This document shows, piece by piece, positions 35,080 through 46,389 of a stretch of DNA of 64,000 bases. Position 1 is the first letter of the stretch, and each line of letters starts with the position of its first letter. The notes under the pieces were generated by a model, which did no database searches, had not been told where the DNA came from, and saw only the letters and a program-made list of their open reading frames with translations. Origin of the DNA: Christiangramia salexigens. GTDB lineage: Bacteria; Bacteroidota; Bacteroidia; Flavobacteriales; Flavobacteriaceae. The position numbers were made by a program, and so were the translations under genes. The stretch covers positions 2,834,001 through 2,898,000 of the forward strand of contig NZ_CP018153.1 in assembly GCF_001889005.1 (NCBI RefSeq). The letters are read 5' to 3'.

Positions 35080-35338
35080 GTCTATGAGTTTAAGTTTTAT
35101 AATTAATACTTAAAGGTAAGTGAAGACCTTTAGTACACTTGTTAAAAAAGTATTTATATGCTGTTAAATTTTATGGGTTTATGAATGAAAGAAAATATAG
35201 GTGTTTCAGTCTAAATTAGTTTTATAATGTAATTAATTAGTATAAAATAATATATAAAAATAATCACTTATGTTATTTTGGTTTTATAAAAGTAAGTCTG
35301 TGTGCATATTTGTATTGAAATTATAAACAAACAAAGTC

Positions 35339-36949
35339 ATGTGTGGAATTTTAGCAGTTATCGGAAAAGACCTTGAGAAAGCAAAAATAAGCAGCCTTTC
35401 CAAGAGAATGTCTCACAGGGGGGCCGATGAAAGCGGATTAAAAATTACTGAAGAAGGATACGTGCTTTCGCATGAGCGTCTTTCAATTGTAGATCTTACA
35501 ACTGGTATGCAGCCAATTCAGGGAACTGGTTCAGCCTGGATGGTACATAACGGGGAGATCTATAACCACGTTGCTTTACGAAATAATGAACTTAAGGATC
35601 ATAAATTCAGAACTACAGGAGATTCTGAAGTGATCGTTCATCTATATGAAAAGTACGGCTATGATTTTGTAGATATGCTGGATGGAGTATTTTCTTTCGT
35701 CGTTGTAGATGGAGAGGATTTTATTGCGGGAAGAGATCCAATAGGTGTAAAGCCATTGTATTATGGAACCGATGAAAGTGGCGCTATGTGGTTTGCCAGT
35801 GAAATGAAAGCTCTAGCCGATCATTGTACCGAATTTTCAGCCTTTCCTCCGGGACACTATTATACGCCAAAAACAGGTTTTGTGAGATATTACAAGCCAG
35901 ACTGGTTCGAGTCTAAAAAAGCGGTACAACCTCGTGATCTAACTAAATTAAGAGACAGCCTGATAGAAGCGACCAGAAAAAGACTTATGGCCGATGTGCC
36001 TTTGGGAGTGCTTTTAAGTGGTGGGCTTGATTCTTCGCTTACATCTTCTATAGCTGCAAGGTTAATTGAAGGTAGTGGTCAAAAACTTCATTCCTTTTCA
36101 ATTGGATTAGATCCGGAGGCGCCAGACCTTATAGCGGCAAGGAAAGTTGCAGAATTCTTAGGGACTGAGCACACCGAAGTTCACTTCACCGTAGAAGAAG
36201 GAATAGAGATATTAAGTCAGTTAGTATGGCATCTGGAAACCTATGATGTGACATCTATAAGAGCCAGTACTCCAATGTACTTCCTGTCCAAAGCAATTGC
36301 TGAAAAAGGGATAAAAGTAGTGCTGTCTGGAGAAGGCTCCGATGAAATTTTTGGAGGTTACCTGTACTTTAAGAATGCGCCTTCAGCAGAAGAATTCCAA
36401 AAAGAAACCATTAGAAGAGTTCAGCGTCTTGCAACGGCAGATTGTTTGAGAGCAGATAAATCTACTATGGCTCATGGGCTTGAAGCCAGGGTTCCATTCC
36501 TTGATAAGGATTTCCTTAAAACTGCCATGGAAATGGTACCAGAAGAGAAAATGCCAGCAACTTACGATGGAGTGGAGAAATATGTCTTGAGAAAAGCCTT
36601 TGATACTCCGGAGAGACCGTTCTTGCCAGAAGAGGTGCTGTGGAGACAAAAAGAACAGTTTAGTGACGGAGTTGGGTATAACTGGATAGACCAGCTTATC
36701 GAATATGCTTCAGAGCAGGTAAGCGATGCCGATATGGCAACGGCAGAGGAGAGGTTCCCGGTGAACACGCCTGCAACTAAAGAGGCTTATTTCTACAGAA
36801 CACTTTTCCAAAAACACTTCCCTCAGGAAGCTGCTGCGAAAACTGTAAAAAGATGGATCCCAAAATGGCAAAAAGACCTGGATCCAAGTGGGAGAGCAAA
36901 CGAAACTCATGTTGCTCCAGGACTTAAGAAAGAGCTGATAAAAGCCTGA
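35339..36949 (+). CDS. asnB: Asparagine synthase B, glutamine-hydrolysing
   Basis: 536 residues. N-terminal class II amidotransferase starting MCGILAVIG, with Cys2 as nucleophile, then RMSHRGADESGL and HNGEIYNH. The synthetase domain has the ATP loop GVLLSGGLDSSLTSS, and GEGSDEIFGGY. Converts aspartate to asparagine in the cytosol. The long AT-rich upstream stretch may hold regulation, with a near -7 match CATATTTG at 35305-35312. A hairpin terminator follows. Confidence 0.96.
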   Translation: MCGILAVIGKDLEKAKISSLSKRMSHRGADESGLKITEEGYVLSHERLSIVDLTTGMQPIQGTGSAWMVHNGEIYNHVALRNNELKDHKFRTTGDSEVIVHLYEKYGYDFVDMLDGVFSFVVVDGEDFIAGRDPIGVKPLYYGTDESGAMWFASEMKALADHCTEFSAFPPGHYYTPKTGFVRYYKPDWFESKKAVQPRDLTKLRDSLIEATRKRLMADVPLGVLLSGGLDSSLTSSIAARLIEGSGQKLHSFSIGLDPEAPDLIAARKVAEFLGTEHTEVHFTVEEGIEILSQLVWHLETYDVTSIRASTPMYFLSKAIAEKGIKVVLSGEGSDEIFGGYLYFKNAPSAEEFQKETIRRVQRLATADCLRADKSTMAHGLEARVPFLDKDFLKTAMEMVPEEKMPATYDGVEKYVLRKAFDTPERPFLPEEVLWRQKEQFSDGVGYNWIDQLIEYASEQVSDADMATAEERFPVNTPATKEAYFYRTLFQKHFPQEAAAKTVKRWIPKWQKDLDPSGRANETHVAPGLKKELIKA

Positions 36950-36972
36950 TATATTTTTTAATTTTAGTTTTT

Positions 36973-37013
36973 AACCCGAATCCTGCGAGAAATCGTTAGG
37001 ATTCGGGTTTTTC
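36973..37013 (+). terminator. Terminator after asnB
   Basis: AACCCGAATCCT (36973-36984) pairs with AGGATTCGGGTT (36998-37009), followed by a T-run. Confidence 0.85.
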
Positions 37014-37043
37014 CACATAAAATGTTGATAACTTAGGGTGGTA
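37009..37043. promoter_or_regulatory. DnaA-box-like pair and a GTGGTA box upstream of gyrB
   Basis: TTTTCCACA (37009-37017) matches the DnaA box TTWTNCACA; TGTTGATAA (37023-37031) is TTATCAACA on the other strand, one mismatch from a DnaA box. GTGGTA follows at 37038-37043. The same combination occurs before mraZ. Functional meaning unproven. Confidence 0.35.
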
Positions 37044-37080
37044 TAAGGTAGCCGCAACCTGTTAAAAATATGCGAATTGT

Positions 37081-37088
37081 TATATTTG
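37081..37088 (+). promoter_or_regulatory. -7 promoter element (TATATTTG) for gyrB
   Basis: Perfect TAnnTTTG match, 39 bases before the gyrB ATG. No clear -33 TTG. Confidence 0.5.
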
Positions 37089-37115
37089 TTCGTTATCCAA
37101 AAGAGACGAAATTAA

Positions 37116-39068
<1,953 letters not shown>

Positions 39069-39091
39069 TAGCATTTAAACCTATAATTTTT

Positions 39092-39119
39092 AAAACCCAC
39101 ACTTAAAGTGTGGGTTTTT
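39092..39119 (+). terminator. Terminator after gyrB
   Basis: AACCCACACTT / AAGTGTGGGTT stem with a one-base loop core and a T5 tail. Confidence 0.85.
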
Positions 39120-39183
39120 GCGTTCTATTAAGAACTGCGGATATGAAATTTCGTTACATTTATCGCAACTAAAACAAATCATT

Positions 39184-40149
39184 GTGAAAAAAATTACAAG
39201 TTTACTTCTTTTATGTAGTTTGTTCATCTTTCAAAATTCCAAAGCTCAAAATCAACCAGGTGATTTGGTTGATGATATATTGTTAATCGCAGACCAATTC
39301 GCTAAACCGGCTGCATCTGCGGCTGCATATCAGGCTAATAGTGGATGGTTTAGTTCGGCTATAGCTTTGGATAAGTGGGAATTCGAGATTTCAGCTAATG
39401 GAAACGCTTTATTTGTCCCTAAGAGTGAGCAATCTTTTACAGTTAGTAATAATAATTTTAAGGTGTTGCGCATAAAGAATTCTACAACCGGGATTGTGCC
39501 TACAGCTTTTGGTAAAAGGTCTGATGTTGTTTATGAAGGCGAGATTCTAGGGCAGGAATTTGAATTTGATGCAATTGAAGGTATTGATAAAAGTGTAGTG
39601 ATACATCCCTTTGTTCAATTAGCTGTTGGCTTACCATATGAAACTGAATTTGCAATGCGTTATGCTCCAGAAATTACTATTGGTGAGGTGGCTGTAAGTA
39701 CAGTGGGATTTGGACTAAAGCATAATTTGAGTCAGTATTTTAGGTTTAATGATCCCGATAGAGATCTGCAATTAGCGGTTTCGGGTGCTTATAATATTTT
39801 TGATGTGGGTTATTCTTTTCAGCCGGTTGATATAAAAATAGCTACGCTGGATGTAATAGATGTGGATGCTAATCTTTGGATGGCTAAGGCGCTTGCTTCA
39901 AAGAAATACGGGAATTTTGAAGTCTTCGGAGGTCTTGGAGCAACTAATTCCAATTATGATTATATAATGGGTGGGTCAGGTTCCGGTTTAGCCGATGTTA
40001 ACAACGCTCTTTTGAGAATTGGAGATTCACAAACCCAATTTAAAGGTGATATTGGCTTCAATTTATACTACGATTGGTTTAAATTCAGTACGATGATTAC
40101 AGCGGGTAAATTTTTCAATTTAAATATGGGCTTGCACTTTAGAATTTAA
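39184..40149 (+). CDS. Secreted DUF6588-like outer-membrane protein
   Basis: 321 residues from the GTG at 39184, which begins a signal peptide ending NSKAQNQ; the longer open frame to 39118 overlaps the gyrB terminator. The mature protein begins with a helix (LVDDILLIADQFAKPAA), then an extended strand-rich body and a terminal strand FFNLNMGLHFRI, like a beta-barrel. It resembles the DUF6588 family of Bacteroidota. Role unknown. Confidence 0.75.
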   Translation: MKKITSLLLLCSLFIFQNSKAQNQPGDLVDDILLIADQFAKPAASAAAYQANSGWFSSAIALDKWEFEISANGNALFVPKSEQSFTVSNNNFKVLRIKNSTTGIVPTAFGKRSDVVYEGEILGQEFEFDAIEGIDKSVVIHPFVQLAVGLPYETEFAMRYAPEITIGEVAVSTVGFGLKHNLSQYFRFNDPDRDLQLAVSGAYNIFDVGYSFQPVDIKIATLDVIDVDANLWMAKALASKKYGNFEVFGGLGATNSNYDYIMGGSGSGLADVNNALLRIGDSQTQFKGDIGFNLYYDWFKFSTMITAGKFFNLNMGLHFRI

Positions 40150-40235
40150 GCATTTAACCATTCCTTATTATTATTCTTGCTCCATTATTCGTAATTTCGC
40201 AATCATTATTAATAGAAATTAAATAATAATTTAAC

Positions 40236-41162
40236 ATGAAAGTTACCATAGTAGGAGCGGGTGCAGTAGGTGCCAGCTGTGCCGAATACGTTGCCATCAA
40301 AAATTTTGCTTCTGAAGTAGTATTACTTGATATTAAAGAAGGTTATGCTGAAGGTAAAGCAATGGACCTTATGCAAACCGCAACTCTTAATGGCTTTGAT
40401 ACGAAAATAACAGGAAGTACCAATGATTATTCAAAAACTGCCGATAGTGATATCGCGGTGATCACGAGTGGTATTCCTCGTAAACCGGGCATGACCCGTG
40501 AAGAGTTAATAGGTATCAATGCCGGGATCGTTAAAGAAGTTTCTTCAAACTTGATCAAGCATTCACCTAATGTAACTCTTATCGTGGTGAGCAATCCTAT
40601 GGATACTATGACTTACCTTGTACATAAAACTACCGGACTTCCTAAGAACAAGATCATAGGAATGGGTGGAGCACTTGATAGTGCACGTTTTAAATACAGA
40701 TTAAGCGAAGCTCTTGAGTGCCCACCATCTGATGTTGATGGAATGGTAATTGGAGGTCATAGTGATACCGGAATGGTGCCATTAACAAGACTTGCTACAA
40801 GAAACAGTGTTCCCGTGACTGCATTCTTATCTGAAGATAGATTAAATCAGGTCGCTGAAGATACTAAAGTTGGCGGGGCGACCCTTACCAAACTTCTTGG
40901 AACCAGCGCATGGTATGCTCCTGGAGCAGCTGTATCCGGACTTGTTCAGGCCATAGCTTGTGACCAGAAAAAAATGTTCCCATGTTCTGCATTGCTTGAA
41001 GGAGAATACGGTTTAAGCGATCTTTGTATCGGAGTTCCTGCAATTCTTGGAAAAGACGGTCTTGAGAAAATTGTTGAATTACAATTGGATGATGCTGAAA
41101 TTTCTAAAATGAAAGAAAGTGCAGAAGGAGTTAAAAAAACCAATGGTTTGCTGGACGTATAG
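40236..41162 (+). CDS. mdh: Malate dehydrogenase
   Basis: 308 residues of the LDH-like MDH type. NAD fold IVGAGAVGASCAEYVA, Asp at the end of strand two (LLDIKEG) selecting NAD, substrate stretch ITSGIPRKPGMTREEL with the loop arginines, VSNPMDTMTY and catalytic His in IGGHSDTGMVPL. Oxidises malate to oxaloacetate in the TCA cycle. Monocistronic, terminator close behind. Confidence 0.97.
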   Translation: MKVTIVGAGAVGASCAEYVAIKNFASEVVLLDIKEGYAEGKAMDLMQTATLNGFDTKITGSTNDYSKTADSDIAVITSGIPRKPGMTREELIGINAGIVKEVSSNLIKHSPNVTLIVVSNPMDTMTYLVHKTTGLPKNKIIGMGGALDSARFKYRLSEALECPPSDVDGMVIGGHSDTGMVPLTRLATRNSVPVTAFLSEDRLNQVAEDTKVGGATLTKLLGTSAWYAPGAAVSGLVQAIACDQKKMFPCSALLEGEYGLSDLCIGVPAILGKDGLEKIVELQLDDAEISKMKESAEGVKKTNGLLDV

Positions 41163-41193
41163 TTTGAGTAAATCATTCATATAAAAACTACGG

Positions 41194-41219
41194 AAAGCCA
41201 CAGTCTCTGTGGCTTTTTT
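41194..41219 (+). terminator. Terminator after mdh
   Basis: AAAGCCACAG / CTGTGGCTTT with a 3-base loop and T-run. Confidence 0.88.
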
Positions 41220-41256
41220 AATGATTTTAAAAGTTAAAATTATCCAAAAAAAAATA

Positions 41257-41287
41257 TTGGGATTTGAATTTTGAAGTCCTATATTTG
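41257..41287 (+). promoter_or_regulatory. Promoter of secDF (TTG-N20-TATATTTG)
   Basis: TTG at 41257-41259 and TATATTTG at 41280-41287, spacing 20, a full match to the Bacteroidota housekeeping consensus. Leader to the ATG is about 35-40 bases. Confidence 0.7.
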
Positions 41288-41329
41288 TCCGTTTTAAAAA
41301 TAGACCTATAATCAATAATTTGAGGAATA

Positions 41330-44300
41330 ATGCAGAATAAAGGACTGATTAAAGTTTTTGCAATTTTGTTTGGGCTGGTATGTCTTTATCAGTTGTCTTT
41401 TACCTTTATAACCAGTAAGGTAGAGGATGAAGCTGAGGAGTTTGCCGTGCAAAAAGTAGGCGAAAACGTAGAGAATTATTCAGAACGTCGTGACCTTGTA
41501 GAAGCCAGATATTTGGATTCTATCGCGAACGAAGAAATCATCGCCGGAATTACTTACGCTGGGGCCAAAGACAAGGAGCTAAATAAAGGTCTGGATCTTA
41601 AAGGAGGTATCAACGTGATCCTTCAGATTTCAGTAAAAGATATTCTTGGCGGACTAGCAAATGATTCTAACGACCCTGCTTTCAGAAAAGCATTGGCAGA
41701 AGCAGATGCAGCACAAACAGACAGTCAGGAAAACTATATTGATCTTTTCTTTGAGTCATTCAATAATATTCCGAATGCAAAACTTGCTTCACCGGATGTT
41801 TTTGCAAACAAGACATTAAGTGACGAGATCAACTTCAACATGACCAATGAAGAGGTTGAGCCGATCATTAGAAGAAAAATTGACGAATCTATAACTTCAG
41901 CATTTGAAGTTCTTAGAAAACGTATAGATAAATTTGGAGTTACTCAGCCAAATATTCAGCGTTTGGGTAATTCAGGGAGAATACTTGTAGAGCTTCCGGG
42001 TGCAAAAGATATCAGCAGGGTGAAGAATCTACTTCAGAGTACTGCGCAATTAGAGTTCTGGCATGTTTATAAAAGCAATCAACTTGGTAACTTCTTAGTT
42101 CAGGCAAACAACAAGCTTGCACAAATGAAGCGTTCTGAAAAAACTGAATCGGCTAAAGAAGAAGATTCTGCTTCAACTTCAGGAGACAGTGAGATTGATG
42201 AGCTTTTAGCCGATGCTGAAGATAGCACTCAGGTAGAAACCGGTGCCAATCCGCTTTTTGACCTTATGCTTTCTCCTGGATCTCAGGGTGGACCAGTTCT
42301 TGCTACTTTTAAAGTTCAGGACACTGCACAGGTAATGGAGTATTTGAATAAGCCTCAAATACGTTCTATGCTTCCATCAGATATGCGTTATGCAAAATTT
42401 GTATGGGGCGTGCCGAATGAAGAAACACAGACTTCCGCATTATATGCTTTAAAAGGTAATCGTAACATGGAGCCACCATTAAGTGGTAGTGTGATCACCG
42501 ATGCTCAGCAAACTTATGATCAACTTGGTCGTATCGCTGTAAGCATGCAAATGGATGGTACAGGAGCTAAGATCTGGGAAGATATGACCGGGAAGGCTTC
42601 TAACGAACAGAGCCAGATCGCGATCGTTCTTGATAATATTGTTTATTCTGCCCCTGGTGTTTCCAGTGGAGCTATTTCGGGTGGAAGAAGTGAGATCTCT
42701 GGAGATTTCTCTATCACAGAAGGACAGGATTTAGCTAACGTACTTCGTGCAGGTAAACTTCCTGCTTCAGCTGAAATTATCCAAAGTGAGGTTGTTGGAC
42801 CATCTCTAGGACAGGAAGCTATTGATAGTGGTATCATGTCTTTCGTGATTGCCCTTATCCTAGTGCTTATATGGATGATCCTTTACTACGGTAAAGCGGG
42901 TATATTTGCAGATATCGCCTTGGCGGTGAACATTCTATTTATCTTCGGAGTTCTTGCTGGACTTGGAGCCGTATTAACTTTACCTGGTATTGCCGGTATC
43001 GTTCTTACTATAGGTATGTCTGTAGATGCGAACGTACTTATCTTTGAAAGGATAAAAGAAGAACTTGCTAAAGGTAAAATGCAGCGTGATGCCATTAAGG
43101 ATGGATTTAATAATGCATTATCTTCTATTCTTGATGCGAACATTACAACCGGTTTAACTGGTCTTATTTTATTCGTACTTGGAACAGGACCAATTAAAGG
43201 TTTCGCAACTACATTATTAATTGGTATCGCAACTTCATTATTTACTGCGATTTTCATTACGAGATTATTTATTGATGGTTACGGTATTAAAGGGAAATCA
43301 CTGGATTTCGCTACTTCACTTACCAAGAACCTTTTCACTAACATGAACATAGATTTTCTTGGAAAAAGAAAAGTTGCTTACATCATCTCAGGTATTTTCA
43401 TCTTTGTTAGTGTTGGTTCACTTTTCGTTCAAGGTCTTAACCAGGGTGTAGATTTCGTTGGAGGTAGAGCTTATACGGTAAGATTTGCCGATGATGTGAA
43501 TCCAAGTGATGTACAGCAGGATCTTGTTGCTGAATTTGGAAGTGCTGAAGCAAAAACTTTCGGTCCGGACAACCAGTTAAAGATCACAACGAAGTATCGT
43601 GTGAATGATGAAGGTTCAACAGTTGATGAAGAAATTCAACAGACATTATATAACGCATTGCAATCTTACCTTCCTGCAGATCTTTCTTACGAAGATTTTG
43701 TAGATGGTGCAGATGATAAGACAGTTGGAATTATGCAATCCATGAAGGTGGGTGCTACTATTGCCGATGATATTAAAAATGCGTCATTCTGGGCAGTATT
43801 AGGATCTTTGATCGTAGTATTCCTTTATATCTTATTGCGTTTCCGTAAATGGCAATTTAGTTTAGGTGCTGTTGCTGCAGTATTCCATGATGTACTTGTA
43901 GTATTAGGTATCTTCTCTTTACTTTATAAAGTGATGCCTTTCAACATGGAGATAGATCAGGCCTTCATTGCGGCGATATTGACTGTAATTGGTTACTCGC
44001 TGAATGATACCGTGGTTGTATTTGACCGTATCAGGGAATACGTGAACGAGCACACAAGCTGGCCTCTGGGTAAAACTGTAAATGCTGCATTAAACAGTAC
44101 ACTAAGTAGAACATTGAATACCTCGCTTACTACTTTAGTAGTACTTCTTGCGATCTTCATCTTTGGAGGAGAAAGCATCAGAGGATTTATGTTCGCTCTT
44201 ATTGTTGGTGTGATCGTAGGTACTTATTCATCGCTATTCATCGCTACTCCGGTAATGTTTGATAGTGTAAAGAAGAAGTCACAGATACAAAAGAAAGAAA

Positions 44301-44332
44301 AACCTAAGACTGAAGAAGCTGCTACAGCTTAA
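41330..44332 (+). CDS. secDF: Fused protein translocase SecDF
   Basis: 1000 residues joining SecD and SecF, the usual form in Bacteroidota; uses proton motive force to pull secreted proteins. N-terminal membrane segment, LDLKGGINVILQ (D1), the P1 periplasmic domain, then SecD TM block with GMSVDANVLIFERIKEEL, and from about residue 680 the SecF half with GVDFVGGRAYTVRF and GYSLNDTVVVFDRIREYV. An acidic Ser/Glu/Asp linker (about residues 265-310) interrupts P1. A decayed second copy of the last 80 codons lies downstream. Confidence 0.97.
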   Translation: MQNKGLIKVFAILFGLVCLYQLSFTFITSKVEDEAEEFAVQKVGENVENYSERRDLVEARYLDSIANEEIIAGITYAGAKDKELNKGLDLKGGINVILQISVKDILGGLANDSNDPAFRKALAEADAAQTDSQENYIDLFFESFNNIPNAKLASPDVFANKTLSDEINFNMTNEEVEPIIRRKIDESITSAFEVLRKRIDKFGVTQPNIQRLGNSGRILVELPGAKDISRVKNLLQSTAQLEFWHVYKSNQLGNFLVQANNKLAQMKRSEKTESAKEEDSASTSGDSEIDELLADAEDSTQVETGANPLFDLMLSPGSQGGPVLATFKVQDTAQVMEYLNKPQIRSMLPSDMRYAKFVWGVPNEETQTSALYALKGNRNMEPPLSGSVITDAQQTYDQLGRIAVSMQMDGTGAKIWEDMTGKASNEQSQIAIVLDNIVYSAPGVSSGAISGGRSEISGDFSITEGQDLANVLRAGKLPASAEIIQSEVVGPSLGQEAIDSGIMSFVIALILVLIWMILYYGKAGIFADIALAVNILFIFGVLAGLGAVLTLPGIAGIVLTIGMSVDANVLIFERIKEELAKGKMQRDAIKDGFNNALSSILDANITTGLTGLILFVLGTGPIKGFATTLLIGIATSLFTAIFITRLFIDGYGIKGKSLDFATSLTKNLFTNMNIDFLGKRKVAYIISGIFIFVSVGSLFVQGLNQGVDFVGGRAYTVRFADDVNPSDVQQDLVAEFGSAEAKTFGPDNQLKITTKYRVNDEGSTVDEEIQQTLYNALQSYLPADLSYEDFVDGADDKTVGIMQSMKVGATIADDIKNASFWAVLGSLIVVFLYILLRFRKWQFSLGAVAAVFHDVLVVLGIFSLLYKVMPFNMEIDQAFIAAILTVIGYSLNDTVVVFDRIREYVNEHTSWPLGKTVNAALNSTLSRTLNTSLTTLVVLLAIFIFGGESIRGFMFALIVGVIVGTYSSLFIATPVMFDSVKKKSQIQKKEKPKTEEAATA

Positions 44333-44353
44333 TTGGTAAATAGTTATAGAATA

Positions 44354-44389
44354 AAAAAGGCTTTCCTATTATTGGAAAGCCTTTTTTTA
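44354..44389 (+). terminator. Terminator of secDF
   Basis: A6, GGCTTTCC / GGAAAGCC stem, T7. A variant copy recurs at 44718-44746. Confidence 0.9.
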
Positions 44390-44470
44390 TGTGTCATACT
44401 TTATTTAAAGTACTTTAAATATTGGACTTAACTTTTTATCGGAAATCCCGATAATCAGAAAGTCCGGCAG

Positions 44471-44696
44471 GTATCGCATCAAGTAGAGCATTGAACACCT
44501 CGCTTATTACTATAGTAGGACTTCTTTTGATCTTTATCTTTGTCTGGGGAAGCATCAGATGGCGTATTGTTATTATTGTTGGAGTGAACCTTGAAGCCTA
44601 TTCTTCGCAACTCCTATGATATAACATAGCGTAAAGAATAAGACACAGATGCAGAAACATGGTGAACCTGAAGCCGTAGAAGCAGTTAAACCTTAA
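44471..44696 (+). pseudogene. Decayed duplicate of the 3' end of secDF
   Basis: Between 44478 and 44559 the sequence aligns without gaps to 44101-44182 of secDF; by eye about 67 of 82 bases agree. Translated, SRALNTSLITIVGLLLIFIF parallels SRTLNTSLTTLVVLLAIFIF of SecF, and VKNKTQMQKHGEPEAVEAVKP (cut by me into short pieces: VKNKTQMQ, KHGEPEAV, EAVKP) parallels the SecDF tail VKKKSQIQ. An in-frame stop (TGA near 44616) and a net loss of 13 bases break it. The stop TAA is kept in the same relative place. It has no start or upstream part, so it is a non-coding relic. The 44390-44470 spacer holds nothing I recognise apart from a short imperfect palindrome. Confidence 0.85.
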
Positions 44697-44717
44697 TTGG
44701 GAGGTAGTTTAAACAAA

Positions 44718-44746
44718 AACGGCTTTCCATTGGAAAGCCGTTCTTG
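44718..44746. terminator. Duplicated terminator, retained with a compensatory base pair
   Basis: AACGGCTTTCCA (44718-44729) pairs with TGGAAAGCCGTT (44731-44742). Compared with the secDF terminator one A-T pair has become C-G on both sides, so pairing is kept. It probably now ends the DUF192 transcript from the minus strand. Confidence 0.7.
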
Positions 44747-44767
44747 TTTATGCGTAATGCTTTAGTA

Positions 44768-45268
44768 TTAATCTGAAGTCCGATAGAAACTGATCTTGTC
44801 TCCTTTTTGCAAATTCCATTGATCTGATAGTCCTGCATTAACTTCAAGAATGAATTGCGCAGGTCCTTCAGAAGGAAGGGAAGTTTCATCCCTTGGGGTC
44901 GCATTCTTTTGTATACTTACCAGAGTGCTGTCTGAAGCATAATAAATAATATCCAGCGGGATATAGGTGTTTTTCATATAAAAGCTCCTCTGGCGCTCTG
45001 TATCGTAAATAAAAAGCATTCCTTGTGAGTCCTTCATGCTTTCGCGGTACATCAAGCCTGTCTGGTGCTCGTAATCGCTTTCAGCAAGTTCAATATCCAG
45101 CTTGTTTATGGTGTCTCCTTCAGACTTTATTAAATAGAGCTCCCCTTCTTTTGTGAAAGTAATTGGCTCGGTCTCTATAGATTTCACCTTTTTATCTTCA
45201 TTGCAACTTATTATACCTAAACTGCAAACAAGTATTAATGAGGAAAGCTTGATAAACCCTCGTTTCAT
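44768..45268 (-). CDS. DUF192 lipoprotein
   Basis: 166 residues. Signal with lipobox IISC (Cys22). The mature part matches DUF192: IELAESDYEHQTGLMYRESM, GMLFIYDTERQRSFYMKNTYIPLDIIY (seen in two blocks: MLFIYDTE and FYMKNTYIPLDI), and AQFILEVNAG. The family is small and of unknown function. Its start overlaps the stop of lgt by 4 bases, so the two are coupled. Confidence 0.9.
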   Translation of the reverse strand: MKRGFIKLSSLILVCSLGIISCNEDKKVKSIETEPITFTKEGELYLIKSEGDTINKLDIELAESDYEHQTGLMYRESMKDSQGMLFIYDTERQRSFYMKNTYIPLDIIYYASDSTLVSIQKNATPRDETSLPSEGPAQFILEVNAGLSDQWNLQKGDKISFYRTSD

Positions 45269-46086
45269 GCTGTTTTTCTTTTTTTAGGTCGATACATGAA
45301 ATACAAGCCGGCGATGATAAATGGAATGCTTAACCATTGTCCTGTATTGAACAACCAGGTGCCACGTTCTTCTACCTGGGCTTCTTTTATAAATTCAATA
45401 AAGAATCTAACCGTCCAGAGTAAAACAAGGAAAAGTCCGAATATGTAACCTCTGTTAAAGCGTTTTTCGGTTTTCCAATATAGGAACCAAAGAATTATAA
45501 AAATCACGAGATAACATGCCGATTCATAGAGCTGAGCAGGATGTCTTGCGAAATCCTCCCCAAGTTTTTCGAATACCACTCCATAATCTGAATGGGTTGG
45601 TTTTCCTATAATTTCTGAATTGATAAAATTTCCAATTCTTACAAAGATTGCACCGCAGGCAACCGGTATAACTATACGGTCTAAAATCCAAAGTACTGGT
45701 TTTTGAAGAACTCTTTTTGAATACAGATACATTGCTACTATAATACCAATTGCGGCACCATGACTTGCAAGGCCTCTGAATCCTGTAAACTCAAATTCAG
45801 GTTCAAATCTTACCGGGAGAAAAATTTCTAATAAGTGATTTTGAAAATATTCCCAATCATAGAAGATCACATGCCCTAAACGTGCACCGATTAAGGTAGC
45901 TAATACCGTATAGATAAAAAGTGAATCCAGTTTCTCTATAGAGATGTTTTCGTGATTATATATACTCTTCATTAGATACCAGCCCAGTGCAAATGCAACT
46001 AAGAACATCAAACTGTAATAATGAATGGTAAGAATTCCCAGATCCAATCCTTCAGAAGGATTCCAGTGAATAGCATTTAAAAGCAT
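45265..46086 (-). CDS. lgt: Prolipoprotein diacylglyceryl transferase Lgt
   Basis: 273-residue polytopic inner-membrane enzyme that attaches diacylglycerol to the lipobox cysteine of prolipoproteins. Signature VRIGNFINSEIIGKPT, with GARLGHVIFYDWEYF earlier and HPAQLYESACY later. About seven hydrophobic segments. Precedes and overlaps the DUF192 gene; yidD and cysS lie upstream in the same direction. Confidence 0.96.
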   Translation of the reverse strand: MLLNAIHWNPSEGLDLGILTIHYYSLMFLVAFALGWYLMKSIYNHENISIEKLDSLFIYTVLATLIGARLGHVIFYDWEYFQNHLLEIFLPVRFEPEFEFTGFRGLASHGAAIGIIVAMYLYSKRVLQKPVLWILDRIVIPVACGAIFVRIGNFINSEIIGKPTHSDYGVVFEKLGEDFARHPAQLYESACYLVIFIILWFLYWKTEKRFNRGYIFGLFLVLLWTVRFFIEFIKEAQVEERGTWLFNTGQWLSIPFIIAGLYFMYRPKKRKTA

Positions 46087-46131
46087 AGAATATTTTTTGA
46101 TTAGGCGTAAATATACATATTTGGAGATTCT

Positions 46132-46380
46132 TTAGCTCCCTTTATTATTGGATTTTCCGGGCACGGGGTCATAGCCTGAACCTCCCCAAGGATGGCAGCT
46201 GGCAATTCTTTTAATGCCCATCCAGCCTCCTTTTATTGGTCCATGTGTTTTTATTGCTTCCAGCATATAGCTCGAGCAGGTAGGATAATATTTGCAACTT
46301 GCAGGTGTGAGGGGAGAAATGAATTTCCTGTAAAACTGAACCAGTCCGATCAATATGTTACTTAACCACCGATTCAGCAT
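46132..46380 (-). CDS. yidD: Membrane protein insertion efficiency factor YidD
   Basis: 82 residues. Starts [20 protein letters not shown], then the Cys-rich core [18 protein letters not shown] and [13 protein letters not shown]. Assists YidC-dependent insertion of membrane proteins. 9 bases after the cysS stop; same direction. Confidence 0.95.
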   Translation of the reverse strand: MLNRWLSNILIGLVQFYRKFISPLTPASCKYYPTCSSYMLEAIKTHGPIKGGWMGIKRIASCHPWGGSGYDPVPGKSNNKGS

Positions 46381-46389
46381 AGGCTCAGA

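Noticed and set aside
44686-44904. Open frame crossing the secDF relic and DUF192 gene end
   Set aside because: Shadow of the DUF192 gene in another frame; contains no recognisable domain.
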